Shown here: one piece after another, positions 4,559 through 6,967 of the stretch
How positions within the stretch are numbered: position 1 is the first letter of the stretch
How the letters are laid out: each line of letters begins with the position of its first letter
From: Oscillospiraceae bacterium
GTDB lineage: Bacteria > Bacillota > Clostridia > Oscillospirales > Acutalibacteraceae
Length of the DNA stretch: 6,967 nt
Direction: 5' to 3'
NCBI GenBank assembly: GCA_003499325.1
Contig: DNIP01000050.1
Span: 574-7,540, forward strand
Translations under genes and position numbers: made by a program
Notes under the pieces: model-generated
Databases searched by the model: none
What the model saw: only the letters and a program-made list of their open reading frames with translations
What the model was told of the DNA's origin: nothing

Positions 4559-6250
4559 ATGGCTTTTGACGGAATCATGATGACGATGGTGCGGCGCGAG
4601 ATGAGCGACGTGCTGATTGGTTCGCGCGTCAATCAAATCTATCAGCCGGCGCGTGATGAGCTGGTGTTCGCGTTTCGCACGCAGGACGGCGCCAAGAAGG
4701 TGCTAATCCGCCTGTCGGATGCGCCGCGGGTGCATATCTCCGCCTGCTCGATCGAGAATCCTCCCGTACCGCCGATGCTGTGTATGCTATTGAGAAAGCG
4801 TCTCGGCGGCGCAAGGCTCAGCGATATCACCCAGCCGAAGAATGAGCGCGTTTTGTGCCTGCATTTTGAGGCGGTCAATGAGATCGGCGACCGCGAACAG
4901 CTGCGGCTGTATATCGAGATCATGGGGCGCTACTCTAATGCCGTTCTCACCGACGGCGAGGATAGGGTCATAGACACGGTGCGGAGGATCGACTTTTCGG
5001 TATCCGAGGAGCGCGTCCTGCTCCCGAAGATGCCGTATGAGCTGCCCCGTATGCAGGATAAGCTGTGTATCGAGGAGTGCGCGCCCGAGGAGATCGTCGA
5101 GCGGATCGATATGCTCGGCGGGGATGACCGCGCGGTGCTGAACACGATTCAGGGCATCTCACCGATGGTCGCGCGTGAGCTTTGCTTCCGTGCCGCGGAC
5201 AGCGATATGCTCACGCAGGTCAAAGCGCTCAAGGAGATGGTCGAATCGGGCAAAGGTGAGCCGACCCTGATCGATAAGGCGGACGGCTCGCCGATGGATT
5301 TTTGCTTTATGGATGTGCGCCAGTATGAGGGCGCGCTGAACGTTAGGCATTTTGACAGCTTCAGCGAGCTGCTCGACACCTTCTTTTCCGATCGTGACCT
5401 CCTCGCGCGGATGAAGGCGAAGTCCGCCGATATCGGCAAGCTGCTGAGCAATACGATCGACCGCCTGTCGCGCAAGATCAATCTGCAAAAAGCGGAATTA
5501 AGGAAGTGCGCCGACCGCGAACAACTGCGGATCAAGGGCGATCTTTTGCAGGCGAACCTGTACCGCATCGAGCGCGGGGCAAGCGCCGTGACGGTAGAGA
5601 ACTTTTATACTGAGGACAACGCGCCGCTGACGATCCGCCTCAATCCCACGATCTCGCCTGCGATGAACGCCCAGCGGTTCTATAAGGAGTATAACAAGGC
5701 TAAGACGCGTGAAACAATGCTCACCGAGCAGATCGAGAAGGCGACCGAGGAGCTCAGCTACATTGAGAGCGTGCAGGATGAGCTGTCGCGCTGTGAGACG
5801 GAATCGGAGCTGTCCGCGATCCGCGCGGAGCTCAGAGAGCAAGGCTATCTCAAGGCGAACAAGGGGAACGTCAAGCGCAAGGATAAGCCCCTGCCGCCGA
5901 TAGAGTATACAAGCTCCGACGGTTTTCGAATTCTGGTCGGCAGGAATAATAAGCAGAATGATCTTTTGACGCTGAAAACGGCGCAAAAGAACGATATGTG
6001 GCTGCACACCAAGGGCATCCACGGCACGCACGTGATCATCTGCGCCGAGGGCAAAGAGATCAGCGATACCGCGATCATGGAGGCGGCGCAGATCGCCGCC
6101 GCACACAGCAAGGGTAGGGACAGCGCGCAGGTACCGGTCGATTACACCCGCGTCAAAAACGTCAGCAAGCCCAACGGCGCTCTGCCCGGCAAGGTGATCT
6201 ATGTGCACTACAACACGGTGTATGTGAAGCCGCACACACCGTCCCGATGA
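4559..6250 (+). CDS. rqcH: RqcH, ribosome quality control NFACT protein (FbpA-like)
   Basis: NFACT-family protein that binds obstructed 50S subunits carrying peptidyl-tRNA and recruits tRNA-Ala to add C-terminal alanine tails for degradation; older annotations call it fibronectin-binding protein FbpA. At 563 residues it has family length. It shows an NFACT-N domain (about 1-270) with MAFDGI, PPMLCMLLRKRL (71-82), E96-R97 at the place of the usual DR pair, NEIGD and MGRYSN (122-127). Helix-rich coiled-coil stretches lie near 282-342 and 370-435. A C-terminal NFACT-R domain from about 446 has PPIEYTSSDGF, DMWLHTKG (479-486) and VPVDYT. The ATG at 4559 has a near-perfect AAGGAGGTGA site. The promoter is unclear; TACAAT at 4503-4508 is a candidate -10 with a poor -35. 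The stop overlaps an ATG (ATGA) of the Nudix frame, suggesting cotranscription. Confidence 0.95.
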   Translation: MAFDGIMMTMVRREMSDVLIGSRVNQIYQPARDELVFAFRTQDGAKKVLIRLSDAPRVHISACSIENPPVPPMLCMLLRKRLGGARLSDITQPKNERVLCLHFEAVNEIGDREQLRLYIEIMGRYSNAVLTDGEDRVIDTVRRIDFSVSEERVLLPKMPYELPRMQDKLCIEECAPEEIVERIDMLGGDDRAVLNTIQGISPMVARELCFRAADSDMLTQVKALKEMVESGKGEPTLIDKADGSPMDFCFMDVRQYEGALNVRHFDSFSELLDTFFSDRDLLARMKAKSADIGKLLSNTIDRLSRKINLQKAELRKCADREQLRIKGDLLQANLYRIERGASAVTVENFYTEDNAPLTIRLNPTISPAMNAQRFYKEYNKAKTRETMLTEQIEKATEELSYIESVQDELSRCETESELSAIRAELREQGYLKANKGNVKRKDKPLPPIEYTSSDGFRILVGRNNKQNDLLTLKTAQKNDMWLHTKGIHGTHVIICAEGKEISDTAIMEAAQIAAAHSKGRDSAQVPVDYTRVKNVSKPNGALPGKVIYVHYNTVYVKPHTPSR

Positions 6251-6261
6251 CAGGAGAAAAC

Positions 6262-6756
6262 ATGACTCGCGATTGTTGTTTTACAGAGGGAAAAGACTGG
6301 TTTCGATACCGAGCCGCCGCGATCATCGTCGAGGACGGTTGTGTTTTGTTGGTCGGAAATGAAAAAGAAGAGTATCTCTATTCTGTCGGCGGCGGCGTCC
6401 ATCACGGGGAAACGGCTCAACAGGCGGTTTTGCGCGAGGTGGCTGAGGAAACAGGCGTTCGGTATGAGATCGACCGTCTTGCCGTGATTCACGAAAACTT
6501 CTGGAACGGCGACGGCGCCTATGACAAGGGGCTGTCGTGTCACGAGATATCATTCTACTTTTTGATGAAGCCGCGCGGGACAAAGGAGCTGTAAAGCAAC
6601 AGCTATACCCACTTCAATGATAAAGAACGTATGATTTGGGTACCGATCGAGGAGCTGGAACACCATCGCTTTTATCCTTCATTCCTGAAGGATTACCTCG
6701 ACAAAGAGCACGACACGGTCGAACATATCGTTACAGATGAGAGAACAGTGAAATAA
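6262..6756 (+). pseudogene. Nudix hydrolase gene interrupted by an in-frame TAA
   Basis: The first 110 codons encode a Nudix hydrolase, a family that cleaves nucleoside diphosphates linked to another group. The complete Nudix box lies at G44-V66 (GGVHHGE, TAQQAVL, REVAEETGV) with all its acidic metal ligands. A TAA at 6592-6594 follows MKPRGTKEL. The same frame then stays open for 53 more codons (SNSYTHFNDKERMIWVPIEE and onward, ending at TAA 6754-6756), and this continuation looks like the normal C-terminal part of such proteins. The gene is thus a 164-codon frame broken by one nonsense codon. I chose ATG 6262, with CAGGAG 5 bases upstream; ATG 6247 overlaps the rqcH stop and lacks a site. 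The truncated product may fold poorly or keep partial activity. A sequencing error is possible. Substrate unknown. Confidence 0.8.
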
Positions 6757-6781
6757 TTAAAAATTATTTTGGTGATATTAT

Positions 6782-6831
6782 ATGCACAAAAGAGGGAAGG
6801 TTTGTATACTTTGCCGATTTTGTGCATTTTT
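6782..6831 (+). terminator. Terminator-like hairpin after the Nudix gene
   Basis: ATGCACAAAA (6782-6791) pairs perfectly with TTTTGTGCAT (6818-6827) over a 26-base loop, followed by TTTTTCTATTTTATTTT. The stem is AT-rich and the loop long, so strength is uncertain, but its position 25 bases past the last Nudix stop fits the end of the rqcH-Nudix transcript. A second 8-pair hairpin follows (6838-6845 with 6851-6858). Confidence 0.6.
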
Positions 6832-6859
6832 CTATTTTATTTTCCTTTATGGAAAATAT

Positions 6860-6888
6860 TTGACTTTTCGATTTAGTATTATTATCGT
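6860..6888 (+). promoter_or_regulatory. Possible promoter for a gene beyond the window
   Basis: TTGACT (6860-6865), 17 bases, then TATCGT (6883-6888). The two boxes and the spacing are identical to the predicted murA promoter, and the surrounding TTGACTTT and TATTATCGTA are shared too. It points rightward to a gene not included here. No coding region is visible in the remaining 79 bases. Confidence 0.3.
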
Positions 6889-6922
6889 AGGGTAATTTGA
6901 AAAACACCCTTTATAACGGAAT

Positions 6923-6946
6923 GAAGTATTGTGATCACGATACTTC
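6923..6946. repeat. 24-base near-perfect palindrome
   Basis: GAAGTATTGT (6923-6932) and ACGATACTTC (6937-6946) flank a central GATC. The whole 24 bases are self-complementary except for one T/G pair, which could wobble in RNA. It is 35 bases past a possible promoter and followed by CTTCTTT-like pyrimidine-rich sequence. It could be an operator for a dimeric regulator, a hairpin in a leader, or a weak terminator. The window ends too soon to decide. Confidence 0.6.
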
Positions 6947-6967
6947 TTTACCACTGCTTTTCTCTTT

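Noticed and set aside
6782..6895. 37-codon frame (starts MHKRGKVCILC) after the Nudix gene, with GGTGAT 5 bases upstream
   Set aside because: Its first ten bases are one arm of the terminator-like hairpin, the composition follows the local AT-rich DNA, and no family is recognisable. Worth revisiting only if transcripts or conservation are found.

Overview
The window looks like a chromosomal segment of a mid-GC Gram-positive bacterium, most likely a gut-type clostridium (Bacillota, Clostridia; an Oscillospirales-like lineage is my guess). The reasons are strong AGGAGG-type ribosome binding sites, a TTG-initiated murA, the murA-walJ-rlmH neighbourhood, an RqcH of the Firmicutes type, AT-rich intergenic DNA between GC-richer genes, and a GC-rich palindrome of a sort common between genes in this group. 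Species cannot be settled from the sequence alone.

Layout. On the minus strand at the left (953..132) is a membrane-bound NapH-like protein with two 4Fe-4S clusters. It has its own promoter and ends at a strong hairpin at 74-113. A 440-base gap to the murA start carries divergent promoters and a structured leader. The plus strand then carries murA (peptidoglycan precursor synthesis), a terminator, walJ/yycJ (metallo-beta-lactamase-fold nuclease family) and rlmH (23S rRNA pseudouridine methyltransferase). walJ and rlmH are the tail of the walRKHIJ-rlmH cluster of other Firmicutes, here without walRKHI. After a 400-base gap come rqcH (ribosome quality control, alanine tailing) and, at a tight junction, a Nudix hydrolase gene broken by an in-frame TAA. 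The last 211 bases are AT-rich, with a terminator-like hairpin, a possible promoter and a 24-base near-perfect palindrome.

The most interesting part is the rlmH-rqcH gap (4159-4558). It holds a compact candidate type I toxin-antitoxin locus that is not obvious from long reading frames. On the minus strand a 21-codon frame (4338..4273) encodes a one-helix hydrophobic peptide ending in KK, with a good ribosome binding site, and its stop codon lies in the stem of a bidirectional terminator (4248-4274). On the plus strand a consensus promoter (TTGACA-16-TATAAT) drives a short RNA into the same terminator from the other side. Both predicted RNAs begin with almost the same sequence, CAAGGAG(C/T)TATCC, exactly 7 bases after their -10 boxes. 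This forms an imperfect inverted repeat around the locus. The layout recalls Fst/par-type modules, except that the terminal repeats are inverted rather than direct. No experiment or database search supports this call; it rests on sequence architecture.

Taken together the window is housekeeping DNA (cell wall, ribosome modification, ribosome rescue) with a small accessory RNA/peptide module set into an intergenic gap and a decaying Nudix gene.
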